Both the position numbers and the translations under genes were made by a program. Below, one piece after another: positions 25,888 through 35,113 of a stretch of 64,000 nt of DNA (position 1 is its first letter; the number at the start of each line of letters is the position of its first letter). The notes beneath the pieces were generated by a model. The model was not told where the DNA came from, did not search any database, and saw only the letters and a program-made list of their open reading frames with translations. The DNA comes from Flavobacterium sp. LC2016-23 (lineage in GTDB: Bacteria; Bacteroidota; Bacteroidia; Flavobacteriales; Flavobacteriaceae). Where the stretch lies: NCBI RefSeq assembly GCF_009674775.1, contig NZ_WKKE01000002.1:186001-250000 (forward strand), in the 5' to 3' direction.

Positions 25888-26041
25888 TTTATCGAATGAA
25901 ATACACTGAAATAAACTGGCTTAAGATAGCATTAAATTAAGCTTAGCCTGTTTTAAGGTTTCATTGCCATGCAAAAAAAAAGGGTCTTTTTCCCCTGTAA
26001 AAAACAGGAAGTAACATAAGAGACATCAAGCCTGCAGATGG

Positions 26042-26049
26042 TAGTTTTG
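26042..26049 (+). promoter_or_regulatory. Candidate -7 element of small membrane protein gene
   Basis: TAGTTTTG matches TAnnTTTG and ends 62 bp before the start codon. No -33 box is visible. Confidence 0.3.
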
Positions 26050-26111
26050 AAATGAATTAAAAGCGTAAGCCGAAAAGCAAAAGAGTAGGCGTTATTTTAA
26101 AAATATAAAAA

Positions 26112-26399
26112 ATGGAAACAACTTTCTTTTTGATAATGGGATGGTGCGGTACAGGTTATCCGGGATGGTTAAGGGATTTATTAAAAAAATGGCCGCCACC
26201 TCCACCGGATCCGGAACCATGGCGTCATATCAGTCTTATTGTTTTAGGACTGGTGGCTGGATTAATAGGCGGGCATTTCTTTAGCAATGCTATTGTAGAA
26301 AATCAGTTTTTTGCAGGCCAGCGTGCGATTGCTGCCGGATTGTTTGCTTTCGGAGTATCGAATATGGCGACCGGAATCGCTTCCTCACTAAAACGTTAA
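26112..26399 (+). CDS. Small membrane protein with polyproline segment
   Basis: 95 residues. After a short N-terminus with GWCGTGYPGW comes an amphipathic stretch and KKWPPPPPDPEPW, then two hydrophobic segments (about 40-60 and 72-90) that look like transmembrane helices with glycine-zipper spacing (GLVAGLIGGHF). No family recognised. It has its own strong terminator 7 nt downstream, which supports a real transcription unit. Confidence 0.6.
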   Translation: METTFFLIMGWCGTGYPGWLRDLLKKWPPPPPDPEPWRHISLIVLGLVAGLIGGHFFSNAIVENQFFAGQRAIAAGLFAFGVSNMATGIASSLKR

Positions 26400-26405
26400 A
26401 AAAAA

Positions 26406-26443
26406 TGCCCCGGCTAATAGGGATAGCGTCGGGGCAATTTTTT
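26406..26443 (+). terminator. Terminator of small membrane protein gene
   Basis: TGCCCCG (26406-26412) pairs with CGGGGCA (26430-26436) and is followed by ATTTTTT. Confidence 0.85.
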
Positions 26444-26473
26444 ACAATTTATTTTTAAAGGTGCATGTGAGGG

Positions 26474-26638
26474 TTTTTGCCACGAATTGCACGAATTTTC
26501 ACGAATTAACTATTTGCTTATTGCAAATAATTGAGCCGTTTTAATAATTATTTTAAACCTTTATTCCGATAGCTATGGGAGTGGTTATTTAAAAAAAAAT
26601 TAAAAATTCGTGAGAATTCGTGCAATTCGTGGCAAAAA
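26474..26638. repeat. Inverted repeat of CACGAATT units
   Basis: The left arm TTTTTGCCACGAATTGCACG (26474-) continues with TTTTCACGAATT; the right arm near 26605-26638 carries its reverse complement, ending AATTCGTGGCAAAAA. The loop is about 95 nt. Related pairs lie at 48274-48362 and 54139-54222. Confidence 0.8.
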
Positions 26639-26663
26639 AAAACGCCCGTGTTTATCGGGCGCT
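26633..26663 (-). terminator. Terminator of purL
   Basis: On the minus strand CGCCCG (26661-26656) and CGGGCG (26648-26643) form a stem followed by a T9 run (26642-26634), 21 bp beyond the purL stop. Confidence 0.85.
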
Positions 26664-26684
26664 TTCAACAATAAAAATATATTT

Positions 26685-29600
26685 TTAGTTTTTCTCAATC
26701 CATTTTCTGGCATTGACAAAAGCTTCATGCCAAGGGGAAACCTCGTCGTTTCTGTCTTTCGGGTAGTGTGCCCAGTTCCATTGGAACGTTGAACGCTCGA
26801 TATGAGGCATCATCACCAAATGTCTTCCGGTTTTGTCACACATCATGGCGGTGTTGTAATCAGAACCATTTGGGTTTGCCGGATACCCTTCGTAAGCGTA
26901 TTTAGAAACAATGTTGTAGTTTTCTTCGGCTAAAGGCAAATTGAATTTTCCTTCTCCGTGAGAAACCCAAACTCCTAAAGTACTTCCGGCCAATGTTGAT
27001 AACATCACCGAATTGTTCTCCTGAACTTTTACAGAAGTAAAGATACTTTCGTGTTTCTGGCTTTCGTTATGCAATAATTTTCCGTGTACTTCATGCTCCG
27101 GATTGATTACTTCCAATTCCATAAACAACTGGCAGCCGTTACAGATTCCCACAGATAACGTGTCTTCTCTTTTGAAGAAATTATCCAAAGCTGTTTTTGC
27201 TTTTTCGTTGTATAAGAAAGCTCCGGCCCAGCCTTTGGCAGAACCTAAAACGTCTGAATTGGAGAATCCTCCCACAGCACCGATAAACTGAATGTCTTCT
27301 AAAGTTTCACGACCTGAAATCAAATCGGTCATGTGAACGTCTTTTACATCAAATCCTGCTAAGTACATGGCGTTTGCCATTTCACGCTCGGAATTACTTC
27401 CTTTTTCACGAATAATAGCGGCCTTAGGTTTTGGTTTCGAAGCGTCGATTATTGGTTTTTTTCCTGTAAAATGTGCCGGGAAAGTATAGTTTAAAACCTG
27501 ATTTTTATAATTTTCAAAACGGGCCTGAGCTCTTCCGTTTTTAGATTGTTTCTGGTCTAATAAGTAAGAAGTTTCGAACCAAATGTCTCTGTACTTCGCA
27601 ATATCCAAATTATAAATTCCAAATTCCAAACTTGGCGTACTTTGCACGGAACCAATTTTGAAGAATTCGATATTGTTTCCTTTTAATTTAGCTTCAACAG
27701 CTGCATCTGATTTGGCCTGAAAAACAATTCCGATGTTTTCGGCAAAAAGGATTTTCAACAAATCTTTTTCCGCGAAAGCAGAAAAATCAATTTTAGCACC
27801 CAGATTTACATCCGCGAAACACATTTCTAATAAAGTAGTGATTAAACCACCACTTCCGATATCGTGTCCTGCCAGGATCTGATCGTCTAAAATTAATTCC
27901 TGAATCGTGTTGAATGCCGTTTTAAAGAATGAAGCGTCTTTTATGGTAGACGTTTCTTTTCCGATCGTATTTCTGATTTGTGCAAAAGAGGAACCTCCTA
28001 ATTTGAAAGCATCCTGAGACAAATTGATATAATAAATAGAATCTCCGTTTTTCTGTAAAACAGGTTCTACTACTTTTTTGATATCGATACAGTTTCCTCC
28101 CGCAGAAATAATAACCGTTCCCGGCGCGATTACTTCGTCGTTTGGATATTTTTGTTTCATCGAAAGTGAATCTTTTCCGGTTGGAATGTTGATTCCCAAT
28201 TCGATTGCAAATTCAGAACAGCCTTCAACGGCAGCGTACAAACGGGCATCTTCTCCTTCGTTTTTACAGGCCCACATCCAGTTGGCTGATAATGAAATTC
28301 CTTTTATTCCGTCTTTAATCGGAGCCCATACAATGTTGGATAACGATTCGGCAATAGCATTTCGGCTTCCTGCCACCGGATCAATCAAAGCAGCGATAGG
28401 AGCGTGGCCGATAGAAGTAGCGATTCCTTCTTTTCCTAAATAATCCAAAGCCATTACACCCACATTGTTCAATGGCAATTGTAACGGTCCTGCATTTTGT
28501 TGTTTGGCTACTTTTCCTCCTACGCAACGGTCTACTTTATTCGTCAGCCAGTCTTTTGAACCCACTGCTTCTAAACGTAAAACGTCTTTTAAATAACTTT
28601 CGAAATCATTCGCTGTATACGAAACATCAGCATATTTTCTGTCGATTGTTTTATCGGTCATGATCGTTTTAGGAGAACTTCCGAAGAAATCTTCCAATGC
28701 ATAATCCATCGGTTTTGAACCATTTGATTTGGATTCGAAAGTAAAACGGTGGTCTCCCGTTACATCTCCAACCTGATACATTGGCGAACGCTCTCTGTCG
28801 GCAATTCGTTGTAAAATGTCAATATCTTTCTGACCGATTACCAGTCCCATTCTTTCCTGAGACTCGTTTCCGATAATTTCTTTTGCAGAAAGTGTCGGGT
28901 CTCCAACCGGTAATTTATCCAAATCGATTAATCCTCCGGTTTCTTCCACCAATTCCGAAAGACAGTTTAGGTGTCCACCTGCACCGTGATCGTGAATCGA
29001 AACAATTGGGTTATGATCGCTTTCCACCAAACCACGAATGGCGTTAGCCGCACGTTTTTGCATTTCCGGATTTGAACGCTGGATTGCGTTTAACTCAATT
29101 CCTGAACCAAAAGCTCCGGTATCTGCAGAAGAAACTGCAGCACCACCCATTCCGATTCTATAATTTTCTCCACCCAGAATAACGATTTTGTCGCCTTCCT
29201 GTGGTTTCTTTTTGATCGATTGATCCAGTTTTCCGTAACCAATTCCGCCCGCCTGCATGATTACTTTATCGTAACCAATTTTGCGGTCGTTTTCCTGGTG
29301 TTCGAAAGTTAAAACCGAACCTGTAATTAACGGTTGCCCGAATTTATTTCCAAAATCAGAAGCCCCGTTGGAAGCTTTGATTAAAATGTCCATTGGCGTC
29401 TGGTACAGCCATTTTCTTTCTTCAACTGCATTCTCCCATTTTCTGTCATCCTGAGCGGAATCAGATTTTAAACGGGAATACGAAGTCATATAAACTGCAG
29501 TTCCTGCCAATGGCAAAGAACCCTGACCACCTGCTAAACGGTCACGGATTTCTCCTCCCGAGCCTGTTGCGGCTCCGTTGAAAGGTTCAACTGTTGTTGG

Positions 29601-30353
29601 GAAATTGTGTGTTTCTGCTTTTAATGAAATAACGGAATCAAATTCCTTTACTTCATAAAAGTCCGGTTTGTCAGCTGATTTTGGTGCAAACTGCTGCACT
29701 TTTGGTCCTTTTACAAAAGCAACGTTGTCTTTGTAAGCAGAAACAATATCGTTAGGGTTTTCCTGTGATGTTTTCTTGATTAATTTGAATAAAGAAGTTT
29801 CTTTTTCTTCACCGTCAATGACAAAAGTTCCGTTGAAGATCTTGTGGCGACAGTGTTCTGAATTGGCTTGTGAAAAAGCAAAAATCTCAGAATCGGTTAG
29901 TTTTCTTCCCAGTTTTGCTGCAAGATTGTCTAAGTAATCTACTTCTTCCTGGCTTAAAGCCAAACCTTCTACTTTATTGTAAGTGGCAATATCATCGATT
30001 TCCAGAATAGGTTCCGGCTGTACGTTGATCGTAAAAATTTCCTGATCCAGCTGGCTGAATTTTTGAGAAAGCATTGGATCAAAATCAGTAAAATCTTCCG
30101 TTGCCGGATGAAATTCTTCAATTCTGATGATGCCCGGAATACCCATATTCTGAGTAATCTCTACAGCATTTGTACTCCAGGGTGTGATCATCGTGGCGCG
30201 GGGACCAACAAAAAAATCCGACAGCGCGGATTTTTCGATCTTATTGGAGTTGGCAAAAAGCCAGTTTAGTTTTGAAATGTCTTGAGCCGAAATTTCGTTT
30301 TGCGTTTGTACTGCAAAAACAGTTTTGCTTTGGTTTTCAAAGAAATGGATCAT
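26685..30353 (-). CDS. purL: Phosphoribosylformylglycinamidine synthase (single-chain PurL)
   Basis: 1222 residues from ATG 30353 (MIHFFENQSK). A longer frame begins at 30410, but a complete TTTG-20-TAAATTTG promoter lies at 30380-30411, inside that extension, so the shorter start is preferred. The long single chain has the N-terminal domain, the AIR-synthase-like catalytic halves (LKAETHNFPTTVEPFNGAATGS-type block, HDHGAGGH, GKDSLSM) and the C-terminal glutamine amidotransferase (Cys in SVGICNGCQLFMEL; PHIERS near the end). It converts FGAR to FGAM in purine synthesis using glutamine and ATP. A stand-alone transcription unit with its own promoter and terminator. Confidence 0.95.
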   Translation of the reverse strand: MIHFFENQSKTVFAVQTQNEISAQDISKLNWLFANSNKIEKSALSDFFVGPRATMITPWSTNAVEITQNMGIPGIIRIEEFHPATEDFTDFDPMLSQKFSQLDQEIFTINVQPEPILEIDDIATYNKVEGLALSQEEVDYLDNLAAKLGRKLTDSEIFAFSQANSEHCRHKIFNGTFVIDGEEKETSLFKLIKKTSQENPNDIVSAYKDNVAFVKGPKVQQFAPKSADKPDFYEVKEFDSVISLKAETHNFPTTVEPFNGAATGSGGEIRDRLAGGQGSLPLAGTAVYMTSYSRLKSDSAQDDRKWENAVEERKWLYQTPMDILIKASNGASDFGNKFGQPLITGSVLTFEHQENDRKIGYDKVIMQAGGIGYGKLDQSIKKKPQEGDKIVILGGENYRIGMGGAAVSSADTGAFGSGIELNAIQRSNPEMQKRAANAIRGLVESDHNPIVSIHDHGAGGHLNCLSELVEETGGLIDLDKLPVGDPTLSAKEIIGNESQERMGLVIGQKDIDILQRIADRERSPMYQVGDVTGDHRFTFESKSNGSKPMDYALEDFFGSSPKTIMTDKTIDRKYADVSYTANDFESYLKDVLRLEAVGSKDWLTNKVDRCVGGKVAKQQNAGPLQLPLNNVGVMALDYLGKEGIATSIGHAPIAALIDPVAGSRNAIAESLSNIVWAPIKDGIKGISLSANWMWACKNEGEDARLYAAVEGCSEFAIELGINIPTGKDSLSMKQKYPNDEVIAPGTVIISAGGNCIDIKKVVEPVLQKNGDSIYYINLSQDAFKLGGSSFAQIRNTIGKETSTIKDASFFKTAFNTIQELILDDQILAGHDIGSGGLITTLLEMCFADVNLGAKIDFSAFAEKDLLKILFAENIGIVFQAKSDAAVEAKLKGNNIEFFKIGSVQSTPSLEFGIYNLDIAKYRDIWFETSYLLDQKQSKNGRAQARFENYKNQVLNYTFPAHFTGKKPIIDASKPKPKAAIIREKGSNSEREMANAMYLAGFDVKDVHMTDLISGRETLEDIQFIGAVGGFSNSDVLGSAKGWAGAFLYNEKAKTALDNFFKREDTLSVGICNGCQLFMELEVINPEHEVHGKLLHNESQKHESIFTSVKVQENNSVMLSTLAGSTLGVWVSHGEGKFNLPLAEENYNIVSKYAYEGYPANPNGSDYNTAMMCDKTGRHLVMMPHIERSTFQWNWAHYPKDRNDEVSPWHEAFVNARKWIEKN

Positions 30354-30379
30354 TTTGTGTAGTTTGTTGTATTGAGGTG

Positions 30380-30411
30380 CAAATTTAGTGTAAATAAATA
30401 GTAAGCGCAAA
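30380..30411 (-). promoter_or_regulatory. Complete promoter of purL
   Basis: On the minus strand TTTG (30411-30408), a 20-bp spacer and TAAATTTG (30387-30380) match the Bacteroidota housekeeping promoter. The start codon at 30353 lies 26 bp further on. Confidence 0.75.
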
Positions 30412-30463
30412 TTTGAAAACGAAGTCTTTTTAAAAAAAATGCAACTGCTTTTTTTTGACCATA

Positions 30464-30670
30464 TAAGTGTTCAAAGGTTCAAAGGGACAAAGGGACAAAG
30501 GGACAAAGGGACAAAGGGACAAAGGGACAAAGGGACAAAGGTACAAAGGGACAAAGGTGCAAAGGGGACAAAGTTTGAATTTAAGCGTGGCAAATAAAAA
30601 ACTTTGCGGCTTTGCGACTTTGCGTGCAAAATTGACGCTATTTTTTTGACCATGTAAGTGATGTAAGTTC
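30464..30670. repeat. Period-8 GGGACAAA array element
   Basis: It begins with CCATATAAGTGTTCAAAGG, then about ten 8-bp units of GGGACAAA type (about 30480-30570). It continues with AAAAAACTTTGCGGCTTTGC (about 30597) and ends near CCATGTAAGTGATGTAAG (30648-30665). The same plan is seen at 33105-33302. Short open frames across the array are low-complexity and not genes. Confidence 0.8.
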
Positions 30671-30701
30671 ATTTAAGAAGTTAGATTGTGTTTTGTTTTT
30701 T

Positions 30702-30815
30702 AATCTCCCGCAGATCTTGCAGATTACGCAGATACAAGGATTAGTAAAAGATTTCACAGATTTATAATAGTGCAACCAAATAAATCTGCTCCATCTGCAA
30801 AATCTGCGGGAAAAT
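30702..30815. repeat. CTGCAGATT-type inverted repeat, copy 1
   Basis: TCTCCCGCAGATCTTGCAGA at the left is answered by CTGCAAAATCTGCGGGA at the right (ending about 30811). The inner part includes GGATTAGTAAAAGA, also present in copy 2 at 30955-31050. Confidence 0.7.
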
Positions 30816-30871
30816 TAAATTTTATATTTAGCTTTTATGGAAGGTTTTCTATCTATCTTGATTGAATAGCG

Positions 30872-30887
30872 TCCAGCTAAAGCTGGA
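30872..30887. repeat. REP-like hairpin TCCAGC-TAAA-GCTGGA
   Basis: A perfect 6-bp stem with a 4-nt loop, within GCGTCCAGCTAAAGCTGGAG. It resembles short REP sequences and lies between the two CTGCAGATT-type repeats. No gene in 30816-30954. Confidence 0.55.
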
Positions 30888-30954
30888 GGCAATTGAAAAA
30901 AAATATTTTAATCTGAGGCTAAGAAAAAGCTTTGCTTCGCCAGTTCTCTATCGC

Positions 30955-31050
30955 TCGGGTTGCAGATTGAGCAGATACAGGGATTAGTAAAAGACTGAGC
31001 GGACATATAGTAGAAATAAATCTGCTCAATCTGCCAAATCTGCGGGAACC
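30955..31050. repeat. CTGCAGATT-type inverted repeat, copy 2
   Basis: GGTTGCAGATTGAGCAGATA at the left and CTGCCAAATCTGCGGGAACC at the right frame an inner GGATTAGTAAAAGACTGAGC. It is a degraded copy of the element at 30702-30815, in the same orientation. Confidence 0.65.
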
Positions 31051-31056
31051 TAAAAC

Positions 31057-31085
31057 AAAAAAAAGCGGCAATTTGCCGCTTTTAG
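31057..31085 (-). terminator. Terminator of endonuclease gene
   Basis: Arms AAAAGCGGCAA (31061-31071) and TTGCCGCTTTT (31073-31083) make a perfect stem. The minus strand continues with a T run. Confidence 0.85.
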
Positions 31086-31108
31086 TTCATGAGAATCTAA
31101 TTTTAAAA

Positions 31109-32962
31109 TTAGTTGATGATGATTTTTTTATAGACTGTTTTTTCATCCTTCGTGATGACAACAATGTATATTCCTTTGGCCAGATGACTTACTCCTATTT
31201 CAGGATTGGTAATGTTTTGTTTTTCAAAAACTTTTTGTCCGGAAAATGAAACGATTTCAATGGAATAAGGAGCGTCTGAATTAGTATAACCGATATTAAA
31301 GTTTCCATTGGAAGGATTCGGATAAATTACAATTTCATCAGAACCGGAAGTTTCTTCTTCTTTAACTGCAATGGCTGTTTTGCTGGCTAAGTTATTGCAG
31401 GTATCTGTTGTATACGAATCCCATTGTGAACTTAAATTGAAAGTTGTGGAAGGAGAAGTTACCGTCGATTTTCTTCTTAAGGTAACATCTACGGCAAAGT
31501 TTGCAGTTCCGCCATTGAAAGTTCCGATGATGTCGATCAAAACGCCATTTTTGAATAAACCTACAGCGTCATTTCCGTTAAACATTAACTCCGTTCCGCT
31601 TGTCGAAATATTGGCTGCGCTTGTAGAAAAACAAGCCGAAGAAATAGAACTGTTTACAATTACAAATTTACTTCCTGTCGTTAAAGTTCCGCTCAGGGCC
31701 AAACCGGTACTCCAGGCACCTGCACCATTCGTTTGTTTTTTTACCGTATAGGCTGATAAATTAACAGAACTTCCGGTATTGTTGGCAATTTCCAGTGCTT
31801 TATTATTTCCGGAACCTTCAATATATTCAGAGAAAAGCAAATCGGTTGCAGTTCCGCCGGTTCCGCTGCTGTTGGTAGTAACGGCTATCGTACTGCTTGA
31901 AGCAGAAGTATTTCCTGCTGCATCTTTGGCTTTTACATAAATAGAATAACTTGTAGAAGCGGTTAAACCCGTAATAGTTGCCGTTAAACCTGAAACAGTT
32001 GTTTTCAGAACGCTATTGGCATAAACATCATAACCTGTCACAGCAACATTGTCTGTAGAAGCATTCCAGGAAAGTGTAATAGATGTTGAAGTTTTTGTTG
32101 TTGAGGCTAAACTTGTAGGAGCAGTTGGTGCCGTAGTATCTCCGGTAGGAGCAGTACCTCCCCAGATTTGATTTATATATTCCGGATGATCGATATACGG
32201 ATTCCTGTTGTTCTGACGGGCATAAATAGCATTGTTTCTGGCAATTTCTCTCGCACTTACCGGATCTTGTGCATTCCACGCCAAAAGAACGTTTAAGAAA
32301 GCAGTTGTAAATACTTTATTGCTGGAACCGTCAAACATGGCGTAGGAGTAGCCCGCAACTGTATTCTCATAACGGGTTGCAAAATAGAAATACATTCGGG
32401 CAATATCGCCTTTGAAAGCATTTACAGGCTCGAAAACAGTTCCTGAATATCCAGATACGGCACTTGAACCTAATTTGCTTCCGTTTTGAGAAGTATAAGT
32501 TGCTGAACTTACCGTTCCATGCGGGTAATTAGAACGTATCCCGTTTACTTTTCCATCGGTTGGTGTAATGAAATGGGCATCGGCAACCATTGGGGATTGT
32601 TCGTTAAAAACAGATTGAGGAATGATATGTTCTCTGTTGTAACAATCGCCTTCTACGGAATAATTGCCACATCTTTGGGTACTTCCTGTAGTATAGTTGT
32701 AAGGATCTGTTCCGGACGGATTTTCAGAATACATGTCTAACACCGTTCCGTCATTTTCGTAGAAATTATCAACATCAGAAGTTTGGTAAGTGGTATACAA
32801 TCCTGCATATCCGTTATCGGTATGACCTTTAATGATGTTGTATAATTGTGTTTTTAAAGTGTAACCGGTTCCGGTAGCAGTGCTGTAATAACCGGATGGG
32901 ATTTGCGCAAAACCCGCAATAGTAAAGACCAGTAATAGAAACGAAGAGTAGATTTTTTTCAT
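31109..32962 (-). CDS. Secreted endonuclease I with Fn3, lamin-tail and T9SS sorting domains
   Basis: 617 residues. Signal peptide 1-20 (ends AGFAQ). The endonuclease I domain spans ~21-270, with the active-site block CYNREHIIPQSVF (H112). A fibronectin type III domain follows (about 278-365, APTSLASTTKTSTSITLSW), then a lamin-tail-like domain (about 374-500, LLFSEYIEGSGNNKALEI). The end is a type IX secretion sorting signal (VIYPNPSNGNF ... KGIYIVVITKDEKTVYKKIIIN). It would be exported through the outer membrane and degrade extracellular nucleic acids. Single gene with its own terminator and a TAGATTTG promoter element. Confidence 0.93.
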   Translation of the reverse strand: MKKIYSSFLLLVFTIAGFAQIPSGYYSTATGTGYTLKTQLYNIIKGHTDNGYAGLYTTYQTSDVDNFYENDGTVLDMYSENPSGTDPYNYTTGSTQRCGNYSVEGDCYNREHIIPQSVFNEQSPMVADAHFITPTDGKVNGIRSNYPHGTVSSATYTSQNGSKLGSSAVSGYSGTVFEPVNAFKGDIARMYFYFATRYENTVAGYSYAMFDGSSNKVFTTAFLNVLLAWNAQDPVSAREIARNNAIYARQNNRNPYIDHPEYINQIWGGTAPTGDTTAPTAPTSLASTTKTSTSITLSWNASTDNVAVTGYDVYANSVLKTTVSGLTATITGLTASTSYSIYVKAKDAAGNTSASSSTIAVTTNSSGTGGTATDLLFSEYIEGSGNNKALEIANNTGSSVNLSAYTVKKQTNGAGAWSTGLALSGTLTTGSKFVIVNSSISSACFSTSAANISTSGTELMFNGNDAVGLFKNGVLIDIIGTFNGGTANFAVDVTLRRKSTVTSPSTTFNLSSQWDSYTTDTCNNLASKTAIAVKEEETSGSDEIVIYPNPSNGNFNIGYTNSDAPYSIEIVSFSGQKVFEKQNITNPEIGVSHLAKGIYIVVITKDEKTVYKKIIIN

Positions 32963-33025
32963 AAAATTTGTTTAGTGTTTGGTTGGTAATAAATTGATTA
33001 ATAGTGTTTTAATTTATTGTTGTAC

Positions 33026-33033
33026 CAAATCTA
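33026..33033 (-). promoter_or_regulatory. Putative -7 element of endonuclease gene
   Basis: The minus strand reads TAGATTTG (TAnnTTTG), 63 bp before the start codon at 32962. No clear -33 box. Confidence 0.4.
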
Positions 33034-33104
33034 CTACTTTTATGAATACGCTGGGTTAAGGAATGATTATTTTTAGATATATTTTCTTACGGTTGTTTTT
33101 TTTT

Positions 33105-33302
33105 CCATATAAGTGTTCAAAGGTTCAGAGGTTCAGAGGGACAAAGGTTCAGAGGGACAAAGGTTCAGAGGTGCAAAGGGACAAAGGTGCAAAGGTTCAA
33201 AGTTTGAACTTAATCCTTACAAATAAAAAACTTTGCGACTTTGCGTCTTTGCGAGCAAACTTTGACGCAAACTTAAATGTACTTACATCACTTATATGGT
33301 AA
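33105..33302. repeat. CAAAGG-array element with terminal inverted repeats
   Basis: CCATATAAGTG near 33107 and CACTTATATGG near 33290-33300 are exact inverted ends. Inside lie 8-bp units (GGTTCAGA, GGGACAAA, GGTGCAAA), then AAAAAACTTTGCGACTTTGC (about 33226). Size (~195 bp), inverted ends and lack of a gene make it MITE-like. It is a sibling of the element at 30464-30670. Confidence 0.75.
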
Positions 33303-33333
33303 AAAGCGTCATGTTTACGCTTACAGTAAATCT

Positions 33334-34848
33334 TTATTTTGGAAAGTCAGCACTCTGGTAAGCGCCCAAATCCGGTGGAGAAGTTCTGGTAGTTCCTAAA
33401 ATGTCCAGCGGAATTGCATACGCCTGATTTCCTTTCGCAAAAGCGGCAGACGTTTTATCAATATTGAACTTGTTTTGAGACACGTTATAAAACTTTGGAT
33501 TTTCATTCAGAATGATGTTGGTGTAATGAACCGCATCATCCTTAAACTGATAATCGGGATTTTTGCTGGTACTGCTGAATTTCAACAAACAATTATTCAG
33601 TTGATAGACAAATTGTGCATTGGTCCCTTTGTCCAGATTAAATTCATTGGTACTGGAACCATAAATAATACAATTGTTAAACGCAGCCTGAGTCAGGTCT
33701 TTCGTTTCCGGAGTTGCTCCGGACAGACGGTTGCTTAAGTTAACGGCAAAATGGTCGCTACTTGGCCAGTTGTTATAAAAGGTAGCATGCGTAAAGCTAT
33801 AATCTCCGCCATAAACACAGGATAAAGATGCCAAACCGGAATAATTAATGACAATATTCTCGGCTTTGATTCGTGCATGCTGTGCTAAAATGCCATATTG
33901 GGAACAGTTGTAAATCTGTGTGTTTTTAAGCTGAACCGTTGTGGCGTCCTGATTTCTGATCGATAAGCCAACGGTTGCATTTTTTAGTGTCAGGTGATTG
34001 ATGGTATGATTGGTACTTCCGTCCGCCAGAATAATGGAGCCCCATTGTCCCGGAATATCCGAGTAAAGCGATTCCAAACGATCGCCTTCAAAAACCACTT
34101 CGTTTTCTAATTTTTCAGTTGTTGAGACCGCTCCGTTAATGTGCAGGGAAGCATTTTTGTCTACAAAAAGCCCTGAATTAGCATGAAAAAACACTTTGGA
34201 ACCGGCTTCGAAAGTAACCGTTTTATTTTCCGGAACTCCCGCATACCCGTAAATGACATACGGCTTTTTGTTCGTAAAAAGGAGCTCATTTCCGTTTGCT
34301 GCATCATTTTCATCCAGATAAAAACCATCCACAGCTTTGCCATCGATCTGAATTTTTTCCTTGCTTCCGTCAGGATTTTGTTTTGGAAATAAAAAAACCG
34401 CATCCTGAATTAGGGTGACCAAAGCCACTTTTTGAAGATTAGCGCCGCTGTCAAACTGAATTTCGTCGGTATATAAAAAATCAGTCGGATCAGCATCTGT
34501 GATATCTGCCGTTGTTTCTATAAAAATGTACAAACTGTCTTTGGCTAAAAGAGTAACATTATTGAAGATTTTGCCATTGTTTCCGTTCGTTCCGTCTACC
34601 GTCATTCGATATTTGGAACTTAGCCCTTTTTTAAGCTGAATAACCGGTATCGAAATATCGTCTTTACTTTTGTTGTACACTTTAAGCTGGTAAGTAGCGG
34701 AACCGATGTTTTTAAAAACCGTATCCAGATAAACCGTATCTTTTGAAAACTTTAAATTTCCGGAACTGGCAACGGTATCAAAATCCGTTCGACAGGAACT
34801 AACAGCTAAAAGTAAACCGAGAATAAAAAGAGTAAAGTAATGACGCAT
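33334..34848 (-). CDS. Lipoprotein with beta-helix-like repeats
   Basis: 504 residues from ATG 34848 (MRHYFTLFILGLLLAVSSC). An upstream Met at 34902 gives no better signal and lies near an inverted repeat, so it was not used. The lipobox LAVSSC puts the Cys at residue 19. The first ~170 residues look like beta-sandwich domains. From ~220 to 430, short strands with Asn ladders (GSIILADG, TINHLTLKNATVGLSIRN, AENIVINYSGLASLS) suggest a right-handed parallel beta helix. The end, DLGAYQSADFP, is common in such proteins. Function unknown; probably at the cell surface. Confidence 0.75.
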   Translation of the reverse strand: MRHYFTLFILGLLLAVSSCRTDFDTVASSGNLKFSKDTVYLDTVFKNIGSATYQLKVYNKSKDDISIPVIQLKKGLSSKYRMTVDGTNGNNGKIFNNVTLLAKDSLYIFIETTADITDADPTDFLYTDEIQFDSGANLQKVALVTLIQDAVFLFPKQNPDGSKEKIQIDGKAVDGFYLDENDAANGNELLFTNKKPYVIYGYAGVPENKTVTFEAGSKVFFHANSGLFVDKNASLHINGAVSTTEKLENEVVFEGDRLESLYSDIPGQWGSIILADGSTNHTINHLTLKNATVGLSIRNQDATTVQLKNTQIYNCSQYGILAQHARIKAENIVINYSGLASLSCVYGGDYSFTHATFYNNWPSSDHFAVNLSNRLSGATPETKDLTQAAFNNCIIYGSSTNEFNLDKGTNAQFVYQLNNCLLKFSSTSKNPDYQFKDDAVHYTNIILNENPKFYNVSQNKFNIDKTSAAFAKGNQAYAIPLDILGTTRTSPPDLGAYQSADFPK

Positions 34849-34862
34849 CTGAATATGTTTGT

Positions 34863-34969
34863 TTTTTTGCCACAGATTAAAAGGATTTAAATGATTTTGC
34901 ACTCAAAATAATAAAATTTTTAATCTGTGATAATCTGTGGAATCTGTGGAATCTGTGGCAAAAAAAATA
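34863..34969. repeat. Inverted repeat of AATCTGTGG units
   Basis: TTTTTTTGCCACAGATTAAAA at the left is answered on the right by repeated AATCTGTG units ending GGAATCTGTGGCAAAAAAAA. The rest of the gap to 35113 is AT-rich with no clear motif. Confidence 0.75.
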
Positions 34970-35113
34970 ATTTTCAGCCAAAGACGACTATTGATTGTTT
35001 GTGTAAAAATAACAAAAAACTGACAGGTTCGAAGATCATTTTAATAATACAATTGTATTTTATAATTTGTATCTCTTCTTTTCTTTAATTTTACGGCTTT
35101 AAATTCCATTTTA

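Noticed and set aside
30354-30410. N-terminal extension of PurL
   Set aside because: The complete TTTG-20-TAAATTTG promoter lies inside it, so it is not transcribed from there.
30480-30570. Possible CRISPR array
   Set aside because: The period is 8 bp, with no unique spacers between units and no cas genes in the window.
30467-30672. Open frames across the period-8 array, both strands
   Set aside because: They translate the simple repeat into low-complexity peptides (for example KGQRDKGT), with no start context or homology pattern.
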